From: a virus
Virus record (IMG/VR): IMGVR_UViG_3300031963_001056
Location: 1 to 21,380 of that record
Strand: one strand, 5' to 3'
DNA: 21,380 nucleotides
A program made the translations under genes and the position numbers. Shown one piece after another: positions 1 to 9,436 of the stretch. Numbering within the stretch: the stretch's first letter is position 1; each line of letters starts with the position of its first letter. The notes under the pieces were generated by a model that had not been told where the DNA came from, made no database searches, and saw only the letters and a program-made list of their open reading frames with translations.

Positions 1-215
1 ATTTCGTGCAGCTGCTCAAGTACCAGATGGCCTGGCACATTGCCGAGGCGATCACCGAGCAGGCCGACAAGTCGCTGCGCTGGCAGCGGGTGGCGCTGGG
101 TGACCCGGCTGAGAACATGCGCGGCGGGTACTTCCGGCAGGCCACGCAGATGGATGCGCAGGGCAACCCGAGCCGGGTGATTGAAGACTACACACTAGTG
201 GCCGTGAGGTACTGA
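1..215 (+). CDS. Partial: C-terminus of probable tail-tubular-A-like connector protein
   Basis: The reading frame is open from the left edge to a TGA at 213-215, so only the last 70 residues are visible and the start lies outside the window. The fragment is helical at first (LLKYQMAWHIAEAITEQADKS) and ends in a polar tail (IEDYTLVAVRY). A helical C-terminus with paired acidic/basic residues lying just before a tail-tube/stabilisation gene matches the position and look of the T7 gp11 (tail tubular A) group, which joins portal to tail. The following gene starts with GTG one base after this stop, so the two are probably co-translated. The assignment rests mainly on gene order; the sequence alone would not prove it. 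Confidence 0.5.
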   Translation, partial: FVQLLKYQMAWHIAEAITEQADKSLRWQRVALGDPAENMRGGYFRQATQMDAQGNPSRVIEDYTLVAVRY

Positions 216-216
216 C

Positions 217-2499
217 GTGCCGCGATTTGTCGAACTGCAGAGCAACTTCTCGACGGGTGAGCTCGATCCGCTGCTGCGTGCACGGGTTGATCTGCAGGCC
301 TACAACAACGCGCTGGCCAAGGCTACCAATGTGCTGATCCAGCCCCAGGGTGGGTTGAAGCGCCGGCCAGGCACCAAGTACATCCTCGAGCTCCCCAACA
401 GCGGGGCGAGCAGCGCCGGCAACGGCGTGCGCCTGGTGCCGTTCCAGTTCTCGGTCGATGACTCCTACATGCTGGTGTTCACGCACAACCGCATGTACAT
501 CATCAAGAACGGCGTGGTGCAGACCAACATCAACGGCAGCGGCAATAACTACCTGACGACCAGCATTGGCAGCAGCATTGTCGACGACATGTGTTGGACA
601 CAGTCGGCTGACACGCTGATCGTTGTCCACCCGGATCTGCAGCCGGTGCGGATCACGCGCACCAGCGACACGGCCTGGACGGCCACGACGATTACGTTCG
701 ACTCGATCCCGAAGTACGCCTTCAACATCGACTTCCATACGAACAACGGTTCGACGCTCACGCCAAGCGCGGTGAGCGGCAACATCACGCTGACGGCCTC
801 GACGACTCACCACGACAGTGGCGCAGCGCAGGCCGGATCGACGACCACGATCACGCTGAAGTCGACCGCGAGCGCCACCGACGATGTCTACAACGGCATG
901 TACGTCACGATCACCAGCGGCACGGGTTCGGGCCAGATCAGGCTGATCGAGGACTATGTCGGCAGCACCAAAGTCGCGACGGTTGCCGAAGCCTGGACGA
1001 CGGCGCCTGATGCCACCAGCAACTACGAGATCACGACCTGGACGACGCAGTCGGTCAACCAGTACGTCAACGCCAGCCCGCAGGGCCGCGCCAGGATCCT
1101 GCGTTACGTCTCGAGCACGGTGGTCGAGGCGGTGACCGAGTACCCATTCTTCAACGCCAGCGCGATCGATGCTGGCCGCTGGGAGCTCGAGCACGGGTAT
1201 GTGGATGTCTGGAGCTCAGACAAGGGATGGCCGCGCACGGTTACGTTCCACGAGGGGCGCCTGTACTTTGGCGGCAGCAAGTCTCGGCCGAGCACCATCT
1301 GGGGTTCGAAGATCGGCCTCTTCTATGACTTCGTCCCGACCGAGAACCTGGACGATGACGCGCTCGAGGCCACGCTCGACACCAACGACCTGAACGTCAT
1401 CACCGACATCATCAGCGGCCGCGACTTCCAGGTGTTCACGACCGGCGGCGAGTTCTATGTCCCGCAGCAGGGAAGCGATCCAATCACGCCGCTGACGTTC
1501 ACGTTCAAGAACGTGAGCAAGAACGGCATCAAGCCTGGCACGCGGGTGCAGGCGCTCGAGTCGGGATCGGTCTACATCCAGCGCCAGGGCAAGTCGCTCA
1601 ACGAGTTCGTTTTCAACGACACGCAGCTGACGTACATCACCCAGAGGATCTCGCTGCTGTCTGGCCACCTTTTGAAGGGGCCGCAGCGGATCGCCATGCG
1701 CAGGGCGACCAGCACCGAGGAAGGTGACCTGCTGCTGATCACCAACACCGACGACGGCAGCATGGCAGCGTTCAGCGTCATGCGCAGCCAGCAGATCACT
1801 GCGCCATCCGAGTACATCACCACTGGCGACTTCATCGATGTCGGCATCGACGTGACCGACATCTACACGGTGACCAGGCGCATCGCGGCTGCAGACCTGC
1901 TGCTTGAGAGCGGCAGTCACCTGCTGACCGAGGACGGTGAGCCGATGCTGCTCGAGCATGGTGGGCCGAAGTATTTCGTCGAGCTCTTCGACGACAACCT
2001 GTACACCGACTGCGCGGTCACCGGCGGCGCTGCATCTGGCGCGTCTGGTCTGCCGATGATCAATGAGATCGTCAACGTGATCTGCGACGGGGTGCCGCAG
2101 GGCGACGAGGAAGTGAGCGCCGCTGGCACCGTGACGTTCGACCGGGCATCGGTCTACACCTACGAGGTCGGCCTGCCCTTCACGGTCTACTGCAAGACGA
2201 TGCCGGCAGAGATCCAACTGCAGACCGGGTCGCGCATCAGCTTCAAGAAGCGGATCGTCGAGATCAACGCGATCGTGTCAGAGACTCAGGAGCTTGTGAT
2301 CAATGACCAGCCGGTCGCGTTCCGGCTGATGGACAACCCGCTGCTGGATGAGCCGGTTCCAACCTTTACCGGCATCAAGCGCGTGAACGGCGTGCTGGGC
2401 TACGACCGCGAACAGGCCATCGAGATCGAGCAGACCCTGCCGCTCAAGATGACGCTGCTCGGTCTTGACTACCGCATCGCGGTCTACTCAGGAACCTGA
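217..2499 (+). CDS. Tail-tube / stabilisation protein (T7 gp12-like position), 760 aa
   Basis: A large structural protein of short-tailed phages that forms the tail nozzle or stabilises the packaged head. The N-terminus has the usual pattern of this group: NFSTGELDPLL (residues 10-20), a RVDLQAYNNALA stretch, then PQGGLKRRPGTKY (43-55). Around residues 342-372 there is a HEGRLYFGGSKSRPSTIWGS segment, another hallmark (RL.F.G....P..I..S). A Thr/Ser-rich beta region covers about 185-275, which in this family is an inserted, variable domain. The start is GTG, one base after the upstream stop, with a TGAGGT purine stretch 7 bases before it; the conserved N-terminus begins almost immediately, supporting this start. 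760 aa is within the usual size for the family. No frameshift was seen. Confidence 0.85.
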   Translation: MPRFVELQSNFSTGELDPLLRARVDLQAYNNALAKATNVLIQPQGGLKRRPGTKYILELPNSGASSAGNGVRLVPFQFSVDDSYMLVFTHNRMYIIKNGVVQTNINGSGNNYLTTSIGSSIVDDMCWTQSADTLIVVHPDLQPVRITRTSDTAWTATTITFDSIPKYAFNIDFHTNNGSTLTPSAVSGNITLTASTTHHDSGAAQAGSTTTITLKSTASATDDVYNGMYVTITSGTGSGQIRLIEDYVGSTKVATVAEAWTTAPDATSNYEITTWTTQSVNQYVNASPQGRARILRYVSSTVVEAVTEYPFFNASAIDAGRWELEHGYVDVWSSDKGWPRTVTFHEGRLYFGGSKSRPSTIWGSKIGLFYDFVPTENLDDDALEATLDTNDLNVITDIISGRDFQVFTTGGEFYVPQQGSDPITPLTFTFKNVSKNGIKPGTRVQALESGSVYIQRQGKSLNEFVFNDTQLTYITQRISLLSGHLLKGPQRIAMRRATSTEEGDLLLITNTDDGSMAAFSVMRSQQITAPSEYITTGDFIDVGIDVTDIYTVTRRIAAADLLLESGSHLLTEDGEPMLLEHGGPKYFVELFDDNLYTDCAVTGGAASGASGLPMINEIVNVICDGVPQGDEEVSAAGTVTFDRASVYTYEVGLPFTVYCKTMPAEIQLQTGSRISFKKRIVEINAIVSETQELVINDQPVAFRLMDNPLLDEPVPTFTGIKRVNGVLGYDREQAIEIEQTLPLKMTLLGLDYRIAVYSGT

Positions 2500-2500
2500 C

Positions 2501-3157
2501 ATGGCAGCCGAAGCAGGAGGATACGATCCAGGCGCCGGCGTGGCACCAGCTGCAGCCGGAGGCTTCAACGTGAGCGCGGGACAGATGAACGCCGCAGCCG
2601 GGCTCATCGGTGCCTATGGTGCGGCGCAGGCCCAGATGGCGCAGGCCATCAACCAGCAGACCGCCTACCTGGTGCAGGCCCGCGACACGCTCGCGGTGGC
2701 CGAGGTTCGCGCCGAGATGGCCGAGACCTATGCCCAGGTGCAGGCTGGTCGGGCGCTCAAGCGGGCCGAGATGGAGGCCCAGAACTACCAGATCGCTGGC
2801 AACACCTTGCTCAAGAACATGCGCCGTGCCAATGCTGCAGCTCGAGCTCGAGCAGCTGCTGCAGGCGTGGCGTTCGGCGAAGGCAGCGCAGCGGGCGTCC
2901 AGATCGAGAACGTGGCGGCGACCATGCGCGATGTCGGCATTGCCGATCTGAATGCGCTGACCGCTCGCGTGCTCGGGTTCGAGGATGCGACGGCCATGCT
3001 GCAGTCGACCGAATACCAGAACTATCTGAACATGTTCCAGGCCAAGCGTGCTGCCGGCGGTCTTGAGTCTGCAGCAGCGATCACGCGCCGCACCGGTGGA
3101 TTGATGGCCGGGGCTACGCTGCTCGAGGGCGGCACCAGGTTTGCAAGGACAGTCTGA
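2501..3157 (+). CDS. Internal virion / ejection protein, gp14-like, 218 aa
   Basis: An Ala-, Gln- and Gly-rich, mostly helical protein placed between the tail-tube protein and two larger helical virion proteins, as T7 gp14 sits before gp15 and gp16. After a short Gly/Ala-rich leader it has a small hydrophobic stretch (AAGLIGAYGAAQAQMAQAI), long helices, and a MRRANAAARARAAAAGVAFG segment followed by GSAAGVQIENVA, a pattern common to podoviral internal core proteins (A....R..A.A.G...GS). Such proteins are carried in the capsid and ejected to form a channel through the outer membrane. The start ATG at 2501 is one base after the upstream stop and has AGGA just before it. The stop overlaps the next start as TGATG. 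Function is inferred from order and composition. Confidence 0.7.
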   Translation: MAAEAGGYDPGAGVAPAAAGGFNVSAGQMNAAAGLIGAYGAAQAQMAQAINQQTAYLVQARDTLAVAEVRAEMAETYAQVQAGRALKRAEMEAQNYQIAGNTLLKNMRRANAAARARAAAAGVAFGEGSAAGVQIENVAATMRDVGIADLNALTARVLGFEDATAMLQSTEYQNYLNMFQAKRAAGGLESAAAITRRTGGLMAGATLLEGGTRFARTV

Positions 3158-4908
3158 TGGCAACGCTCCCGGTTATCGAAGGCGGTCAGATCATGCTGCG
3201 CGGGGCGCAGGGCGGCGTGCCGATGGCGCAGGTCAGCCCAGGCCAGGTCGAACCAATAGCGGCCAGGGCTGCAGCGCAACAGGCTGGCACGCTTGCCCAG
3301 ATGCTTGACCGGATGAGCGCAAGCGCATTCCAAGAGGCTGGGCGCCTGGCGCCGATCGAGGCGATGCAGTTCGCTGCAGACAACCCGATCACGCCGGAAC
3401 AGATCGAGATGGCCAAGAATGGCCTGCCGATGGATGCTGGCTTGCAGGGCAGCATCTTTGGCCAGGCTCTGCGCAAGGCCCGCAGTTTCGAGCTCGCGTC
3501 TCACTTCGAGATGGAGGGCAAGAACGAACTGGTGAAGATGCTGGCCGATGTCAAAGCCGGAAAGGTCACCGGCGAAGAGATCAGCCAGAGAATTGCCACG
3601 ATCAGCAACGGGTACGCCAAGGCGCTCGCCTCTGCCGACCCGGAGGCCGCGCTCAAGTTCCGCGCCACGATGGCCACGCACGGCAATGCTGTGGTCAATG
3701 CTGCCTACGAGGAGCAGCTGAAGCGCGAACAGTCTATTCGGCGCATCAAGATCGATCAGTACATGGACAACTCGCAGCGCCTCATGTTCGCCGAGGCGAT
3801 GCAAGATCCTGACACATTCCTGCAGCGGGCCGAGGTGCATCGCAAGAACGTGACCGATGCAGCCATGTTGCTCGGCGATGTTGCCGTTCAGCGCGAGTAC
3901 AGCACCAAGATCCAGAACGCGATCATGGCCGCGCAGGTCAACGCGATCACCACCAAGCTGATGGAGGACGATCGCTACTTCCAAGACACGACGCGAACGA
4001 TCAACGCGCTGCGGTCTGGCGCGATGCTGTTCGATGACAAGTTCACGCCGATGATGAACGCGATCAAGACGCTGGATCCGGCGGCGACCAACGAGATCAT
4101 CAAGAACTTCCGCGCCGAAGTGTCTGCCAGGATCGCCAAGCGCGACGATGATGAAAAGCTCGATAAAAGAAGACGCGAAATAGAATTCAATGCTCTAGCA
4201 ATAGAGTACTTTGACCCTGCTACAAGCCCAGCGAGAAAGCGTGAGCTATCTCGACCAATGGCCGAGCTTCGCGTGATGGGTATAGAACAACTTGAAAAAG
4301 TTATAGATCCGCAACAACGACCTGGAAGCAAATACGATCAGGCCACCATTGAGACCGCGATTGATAATGGAATTATTGTCGATTTTGATGTCTTGATGAG
4401 GGAATCAAACAGAGCCGGTTTGAACGGTCAGCAGTTCCTTGATCTCAATCGGCGGCTGATCAATCGAACTGAAAAAGACCAGGTCGAAGCCCAGAGATTC
4501 ATTCGTCAGTCTGCTGGTGTTCCTGATGTGCAGAGTGTGTTTGCCAGCAAGGATGACCAGTTCAAGATCGACAAGAAGGAAGCGATTGACAACATATACA
4601 ACACGCTGGTCAACGATTGGCGCTTAAAGAATCCATCTTTGAAACAGGCGCCTTACCGGGATCTGTCACGCCAGGCGGTGGAGCAGTACAACCAGACCGA
4701 GCGTGTTGATAAAAACAAGGAACGCGCACGCACTGCAATCGCATCGACGGTGGCCGATCTGATCAAAGAGAAGAAGCTGCCGGCCGGTGTCACGATTGAC
4801 GAGAACACCAACCTTGACGACCTGGCGACGCGGTACGGAAAACTACGGCCAGATGACATTGATTATCTGCAGCGGCATCAGCGCATCTTGCGTGGAGTAT
4901 CGCGATGA
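3157..4908 (+). CDS. Internal virion protein, gp15-like position, 583 aa
   Basis: A long, almost entirely helical, charged protein with no recognisable enzyme motif. It lies between the gp14-like and gp16-like genes and is the likely second member of the ejection apparatus (T7 gp15 forms a periplasmic tube). The N-terminal 60 residues are Ala/Gln/Met-rich; the rest alternates acidic and basic helices, with a KRDDDEKLDKRRREIEF stretch near residue 330. The start ATG shares its A with the upstream TGA (TGATG), and the stop overlaps the next start as ATGA, so the run is translationally coupled. Base composition drops sharply in the middle (bases 4141-4380 contain 109 G/C of 240, versus 40 of 60 at 3421-3480) without breaking the frame, suggesting an exchanged segment. 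Confidence 0.65.
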   Translation: MATLPVIEGGQIMLRGAQGGVPMAQVSPGQVEPIAARAAAQQAGTLAQMLDRMSASAFQEAGRLAPIEAMQFAADNPITPEQIEMAKNGLPMDAGLQGSIFGQALRKARSFELASHFEMEGKNELVKMLADVKAGKVTGEEISQRIATISNGYAKALASADPEAALKFRATMATHGNAVVNAAYEEQLKREQSIRRIKIDQYMDNSQRLMFAEAMQDPDTFLQRAEVHRKNVTDAAMLLGDVAVQREYSTKIQNAIMAAQVNAITTKLMEDDRYFQDTTRTINALRSGAMLFDDKFTPMMNAIKTLDPAATNEIIKNFRAEVSARIAKRDDDEKLDKRRREIEFNALAIEYFDPATSPARKRELSRPMAELRVMGIEQLEKVIDPQQRPGSKYDQATIETAIDNGIIVDFDVLMRESNRAGLNGQQFLDLNRRLINRTEKDQVEAQRFIRQSAGVPDVQSVFASKDDQFKIDKKEAIDNIYNTLVNDWRLKNPSLKQAPYRDLSRQAVEQYNQTERVDKNKERARTAIASTVADLIKEKKLPAGVTIDENTNLDDLATRYGKLRPDDIDYLQRHQRILRGVSR

Positions 4909-5483
4909 CCCCCTACTCTCCGCTCGAGCAGCGCATCGTCGACAACTACCTGCAGGGTAGCTACCCGGAGATCCCGCCCGAGGCAGCTGCGCCGGATCTG
5001 CAAGAAGCGGCGCTCGGCGCCACGGTCGGCACGCTGCCGCCGGATGCCAAGAACATTCCACTGTCGACATTCGGCAAGATGGCAGCAGACGTTCCTGCAG
5101 GCCTGGCGAAGGGTGCCGTTCAGGGCACGATCGGGATGCCTGGCGATCTGATCAGCTTGGGGCGCGGCATCGCTGCAGCGATCAGCCCGCAGCAAGGCGA
5201 AGACCGGCTTGATGCGTTCCTGCGCGGCACCCAGGGCAAGACGATCCTGCCGACCACTGAAGATGTCAGGAAGTTCCTAGACGAGACGCTGGGCATCCCG
5301 CTGGTGCCAGCCGGCGAGACCGATGAGATCCGGCGCGAGGGCGCAAAGGTGTCAGAGACGGTTGGCGAAATATTTGGAGCCGGCAAGACTGCGATTGATG
5401 TCGCAAAAGCAACCGGAAAATCGGCGGCTAAAATCGGTCGGCAAATTCGGGGCGGTCGCGCTCCGCAGCCTGGAGCGCAGTGA
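4905..5483 (+). CDS. Virion-associated protein with PGDL / LPTTED signature, 192 aa
   Basis: Starts at the ATGA overlap with the previous gene and ends in a TGATG overlap with the next. The N-terminus (SPLEQRIVDNYLQG) is followed by an acidic/Pro-rich linker, a GLAKGAVQGTIGMPGDLISLGRG segment (about residues 66-88), then KTILPTTEDVRKFLDETLGIP (about 111-131) and a Gly/Ala-rich, basic C-terminus. The combination of a GxxxGxxGxPGDLxxL loop with LPTTEDVR is a pattern I associate with small helical modules near internal virion proteins of podoviruses, where it can also occur fused to larger ejection proteins. It may be a split-off domain of the following 1006-aa protein. No catalytic residues are evident and the role is unknown. 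Confidence 0.6.
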   Translation: MTPYSPLEQRIVDNYLQGSYPEIPPEAAAPDLQEAALGATVGTLPPDAKNIPLSTFGKMAADVPAGLAKGAVQGTIGMPGDLISLGRGIAAAISPQQGEDRLDAFLRGTQGKTILPTTEDVRKFLDETLGIPLVPAGETDEIRREGAKVSETVGEIFGAGKTAIDVAKATGKSAAKIGRQIRGGRAPQPGAQ

Positions 5484-8400
5484 TGGCCATCTCCAATCAG
5501 CCGGTCGAAGAGCGACTCAGCAAGATCCTGCCGGAGCGGGTGGCGAGCTCCGAGCCTGACGAACCGATCACCGCGTTCGAGCCGGCCGAGACCGGCGACG
5601 ACAATGTCGTCCAGGTCGCTGGGCTTCGCGACATCATCGTTGGCGGCGCCAAACTGGTTGGCGAAGGGCGGGCCGCAAAGAAGGCCATCCAGGCGCCTGT
5701 CGAGCCCAACCCTACCGCTATCCCTCCCGGCACCACGGCAGCGCCTCCTGCGCCCGGTACGGCCCTGCCACAGGTATCTGCGCCGCAGCCGAAGGTCGGT
5801 GACCTGCCGCAGCAGCTGCAGAAGATCGAAGCAACGATTGAAACGGCGCCCGCTGCCGGCGCTCCTCCCGAGACGCTGATCAACCTGAACCGAATCGATG
5901 GGCCTGCAGACTTCAAGCAGACGGTCGAATCGCTCGCGCAGTCGAGCGGGCTGCAGGTTGAGCGCCTGACCTGGGAGCAGACGCTCGCCGAGGCCAAGCG
6001 CAAGGGCTTCGACGGCAATCTGCTGGGCGACCTGCAGATCATGAAGGAGCAGTACGGCAAGCTGCCAGTCGACATGGTGCGGCTGCGGCTTGCCAGCTAC
6101 CAGAATGCCAAGGGCTTCTACGACCTGGCGCGGCGCTCCTACCTGAACCCTGACGACGCTGACCTGCAGGCGCAGCTGCTCTATCGCTTGAGCCTGCAGA
6201 ACCAGATCAACGAGGCCTATGTGCTGTCGCGCACGCGGGCCGCGCAGGCCACTGCGGTCGGTCGCCTGCAGGTGACCGAGGAGCGTGCTGCCGACATCCT
6301 GGCTGACGCATCGGCCGCGAAGATCCCGGCGCCAGGCGATGCCGAGATGAAGCAGATGCTGGCCGATCCGAAGGTCGCGCCCGAGCTCAAGATCCTGGTC
6401 GAGAAGTTTGTCCAGCTGCAGGACGAAGGTGCCCGCGAGGGTCTGCTGAACAAGGCCAGCAAGGTGGGCCTGATTGCGGATCTGTGGGATCGCACCTGGA
6501 AGAATGGCCTGCTGTCAGGCATTGGTACGCATGTCGTCAACCTGACCAGCAACACCACGTTCCTGGCGAGCTCGGTGGCCACCAGGGCGCTGGCCGGTTT
6601 GGGCGGCTCTGCCAAGCGTGCGGTCGGCATGAGCGCGGAGGTCGAGCTCGGCGAGTCTGCGGCGATGGTGGCCGGCATGGTTCACGCGATCCGCGAGGGC
6701 TTCAGCCTGGCCGGCACGGCGCTCCGCACTGGCACGACCCGCGAGATGCGGGCCGGATCCGAGCTCATCAGCGACGCCGGCAAGAAGCTCGAGGGCCAGT
6801 ACCATATCTTCGATGCGAAGGACTACGGCATCGAGACAGAGGCGCTGGTCAAGGGCATCAATGCTTACGCCAACTTCGTCACGCTGCTGGGCGGTCGCCC
6901 GATCATGGCGATGGACGAGGTCTTCAAGACGATGGGCTACCGGGCCGAGCTCTATGCCCAGGCCTATCGTGCCGAGCAGCAGGCCAAGCGGGCGGCAATC
7001 GAAGGCGGCGCCACGCGAGAGCAGGCCGAGCAGCTGGGTCTCAAGCGCATGGGCGAGATCCTCTCAGACCCCCCTGCAGAGCTCGATGCCCTGGCGCAAG
7101 ACTTCAGCCACATGATCACGTTCAGCCGCAAGCTGACCGGCAGCGCAGCCCGCATTCAAGAGCTCGCGCAGGACAATTTGCTGGGCCGGATCGTGATGCC
7201 GTTCGTGAAGACGCCGATCTGGGTGGTGAGCGAGGGGATGCAGCACAGTGCCTTCGCCCCGATGTCCAAGCAGTTTCGCCAGGACTTCGCTGCAGGCGGG
7301 GCGCAGCGCGAGCTCGCGGTAGCCAAGTGGGGCATGGGCACGGCGATCATGATGGGCGCTGGCAGCTACGTCGCCGATGGCCGGATCACCGGCGGCGGGC
7401 CTGGCGACAACAACCTGCGCAAGGTCTACCTGGACAGCGGCTGGCGTCCCTACTCATTCGTCTTCCAAGAGGGCGAGTGGGATCCAGATTTTGTCAAATA
7501 TCTGCGCGGGATGCGGATCGATCCGTCTGTCGGAAAGGATGGCCGGTTGTACGTCCCCTTCCGTGGCATCGATCCGATTGGCGCACCGATGGCCATGATT
7601 GCTGATGCGGTCGAGTATGCCCGCTACGAAGATGATCAGGACAAGGTCGGCGAGATTCTTCTCGGCGCGGCCTGGGGTCTCTATGGCTACGTCGGCCAGA
7701 TGCCGTTCGTGCAGGGCATCAGTTCGATTGCCGGCGCATTCAGCGCCACGATCCCGAATCCGAAGCAGGCCTTCAAGAATGCGCTCGACGGACTGGCTGG
7801 AACTGCAGCTCAGTACACGGTTGAGGGTTCGCCGGTCGGGATCTTCTCGAGCGCCAGGGCAATGATCGAGCGCGGCTATGACCCGACGAAGCGCATGACC
7901 GCAGAGTCACCCAACGTGCCGACCGTTATCAAGGGATTCTACGAGGGGCTGAACCGCAGCATCGCCAGGACGCCGGTGCTCAGTGAGTCGCTGCCGCCGC
8001 AGTACGACTACCTTGGCGAGGTGATGAACGATGTCGATCCGGCCAATCCCTGGCTTGCGTCGATGACCGGCGTGCGTTACAGCACCACCAAGCAACGGCC
8101 GGCTGACAAGATCGTTATCAGCCTTGGGATGCCGATCAAGAAGCCGGACATGAACCTCGAGCTCGGCGGCGTGAACATCAAGCTGGAGGTCGAGGAATAC
8201 TCCTACATGATGAAGCAGCTGGGCCGGCTTACAACTGAAGCGCCAGTCATCAATCAGAAGACCGGCAAGACAGAGATGAAAAGCATCAACTTGCAACAAG
8301 CAATTGTTGAGCGTTACAACACGCCAGGGTTTACCGGTGACGAAAAAAACGTGCAGCAAAACAACATCCGCGACGTGTACAGCAGCTTCGTCAAGGCAGC

Positions 8401-8503
8401 GCAGCAGGATCTGGTGATGAACAGCAAGTTCGGGCCGGCGATCGAGCGGCGCGTCGAGGCAGCGCAGCGCCGCCAGGCCAGGCTCGGCAATTACGTCAAG
8501 TAA
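5483..8503 (+). CDS. Large internal virion / DNA-ejection protein (gp16-like position), 1006 aa
   Basis: The largest gene, in the position of T7 gp16, the protein that spans the inner membrane during DNA ejection. An N-terminal acidic region is followed by a Pro/Ala-rich linker (about residues 70-120) and then a long helical body. Around 337-355 is WKNGLLSGIGTHVVNLTSN, a segment I recognise from large virion proteins of podoviruses; it is followed by DEVFKTMGYRAEL (about 477) and a hydrophobic GMGTAIMMGAGSYVADG stretch (about 616). I found no lytic-transglycosylase motif, unlike T7 gp16, so a peptidoglycan-cutting role is not supported. The ATG at 5483 is preferred to the GTG at 5480 because GGAG lies 7 bases before it. 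The gene is intact throughout. Confidence 0.7.
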   Translation: MAISNQPVEERLSKILPERVASSEPDEPITAFEPAETGDDNVVQVAGLRDIIVGGAKLVGEGRAAKKAIQAPVEPNPTAIPPGTTAAPPAPGTALPQVSAPQPKVGDLPQQLQKIEATIETAPAAGAPPETLINLNRIDGPADFKQTVESLAQSSGLQVERLTWEQTLAEAKRKGFDGNLLGDLQIMKEQYGKLPVDMVRLRLASYQNAKGFYDLARRSYLNPDDADLQAQLLYRLSLQNQINEAYVLSRTRAAQATAVGRLQVTEERAADILADASAAKIPAPGDAEMKQMLADPKVAPELKILVEKFVQLQDEGAREGLLNKASKVGLIADLWDRTWKNGLLSGIGTHVVNLTSNTTFLASSVATRALAGLGGSAKRAVGMSAEVELGESAAMVAGMVHAIREGFSLAGTALRTGTTREMRAGSELISDAGKKLEGQYHIFDAKDYGIETEALVKGINAYANFVTLLGGRPIMAMDEVFKTMGYRAELYAQAYRAEQQAKRAAIEGGATREQAEQLGLKRMGEILSDPPAELDALAQDFSHMITFSRKLTGSAARIQELAQDNLLGRIVMPFVKTPIWVVSEGMQHSAFAPMSKQFRQDFAAGGAQRELAVAKWGMGTAIMMGAGSYVADGRITGGGPGDNNLRKVYLDSGWRPYSFVFQEGEWDPDFVKYLRGMRIDPSVGKDGRLYVPFRGIDPIGAPMAMIADAVEYARYEDDQDKVGEILLGAAWGLYGYVGQMPFVQGISSIAGAFSATIPNPKQAFKNALDGLAGTAAQYTVEGSPVGIFSSARAMIERGYDPTKRMTAESPNVPTVIKGFYEGLNRSIARTPVLSESLPPQYDYLGEVMNDVDPANPWLASMTGVRYSTTKQRPADKIVISLGMPIKKPDMNLELGGVNIKLEVEEYSYMMKQLGRLTTEAPVINQKTGKTEMKSINLQQAIVERYNTPGFTGDEKNVQQNNIRDVYSSFVKAAQQDLVMNSKFGPAIERRVEAAQRRQARLGNYVK

Positions 8504-8523
8504 CCAATAGCGAGGATTGAGCG

Positions 8524-9435
8524 ATGGGCGTCCCAATCAACAACGTCACCAGGCGCGTGGTCTACGCGGCAAGCGGCACCGGCCCGTACAACTTCACGTT
8601 CGAGATATTGGCCGCGACCGACATTGCGGTCTATCGCGACGACACGCTACTGACACTGACCACGAATTACACAGTCACGATCAACTCCAATGGCACCGGG
8701 TTTGTGACGTTGACGGCCACGCCAACAGGCGCCACTCAGATCGCGATCGTCGGCAACCGGACGATCAGCCGCACCACCGACTTCGTGACCGGCGGTGATT
8801 TTTTCGCCAATACCTTAAACGACGAGCTCGACCAGCAGACGATCTTCGCGCAGCAGAATGCCGAAGGACTGGGCCGTGCGCTGCAGGCACCGCAGACAGA
8901 CCCGACCAGCATCAACATGACGCTGCCTGGTCGCACGACCAGGGCGAACAAGTACCTATCCTTCGACGCTAACGGCAATCCGACAGCATCAGCCGGCGCC
9001 CCGAATACGCTCTACTACGGCAGTTACACGTCAGACCCGACCACCAGGCCGGATGGCACGGCGATGGTCAACGGCGACCTGTACTTCAACAGCACGTCGC
9101 AAGTAGTCAAGTACCGGACGAGCACTGGCTGGCAGATCCTCAAGACTGGCGCTTTGATCGTGCAGACATCGCTGGCCACCGCAGGCCAGACGCTCCTATC
9201 AGTCAACTACCTAGTCGGCCAGGTTCAGGTGTACGTCAACGGCGCGCTGCTGTACCCCAACGATTACACCGCAACAAACGGCGTCAGCATCACATTCACA
9301 TCCGCGCTCTCGCTGAATGACGAGATCACGGTGGTGAGCTCTGACTCGATCACATACTCGACGCCGGCAATTGTTAGCACCAGCGAACCATCTGGGGCTG
9401 CGACTGCGTCAGGAACGCTCTGGCTGAAGGTCTGA
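8524..9435 (+). CDS. Tail fibre protein with T7 gp17-type N-terminal domain, 303 aa
   Basis: Residues 1 to about 115 match the T7 tail-fibre N-terminal domain, which attaches the fibre to the tail: FTFEILAATDIAVYRDDTLL, then TNYTVTINSNGTGFVTL, then VGNRTISRTTDF and the helical NTLNDELDQQTIFAQQNAEG. The C-terminal half carries a GSYTSDPTTRPDGTAMVNGD segment and a TAGQTLLSVNYLVGQVQVYVNGALLYPNDY beta module typical of modular phage fibres; the longest pieces are given here only in part. RBS GAGGA lies about 8 bases before the ATG. At 303 aa it is much shorter than T7 gp17 (about 550 aa), so it is likely an adapter that needs a partner to bind receptors; the next gene is the obvious candidate. 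Confidence 0.88.
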   Translation: MGVPINNVTRRVVYAASGTGPYNFTFEILAATDIAVYRDDTLLTLTTNYTVTINSNGTGFVTLTATPTGATQIAIVGNRTISRTTDFVTGGDFFANTLNDELDQQTIFAQQNAEGLGRALQAPQTDPTSINMTLPGRTTRANKYLSFDANGNPTASAGAPNTLYYGSYTSDPTTRPDGTAMVNGDLYFNSTSQVVKYRTSTGWQILKTGALIVQTSLATAGQTLLSVNYLVGQVQVYVNGALLYPNDYTATNGVSITFTSALSLNDEITVVSSDSITYSTPAIVSTSEPSGAATASGTLWLKV

Positions 9436-9436
9436 C

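Noticed and set aside
52-1194. Long minus-strand frame of 380 codons opposite the tail-tube gene
   Set aside because: Arg/Val/Asp-rich product with no family features; it is the antisense shadow of a well-supported gene.
1216-2217. Minus-strand frame of 333 codons
   Set aside because: Shadow of the tail-tube gene, low-complexity Arg/Asp/Val sequence, no RBS.
3022-3984. Minus-strand frame of 320 codons
   Set aside because: Shadow of the gp15-like gene; no motif or RBS.
6484-7605. Plus-strand frame of 373 codons within the 1006-aa gene
   Set aside because: Different frame with Arg/Gly/His-rich product; the enclosing gene has the expected family-like sequence.
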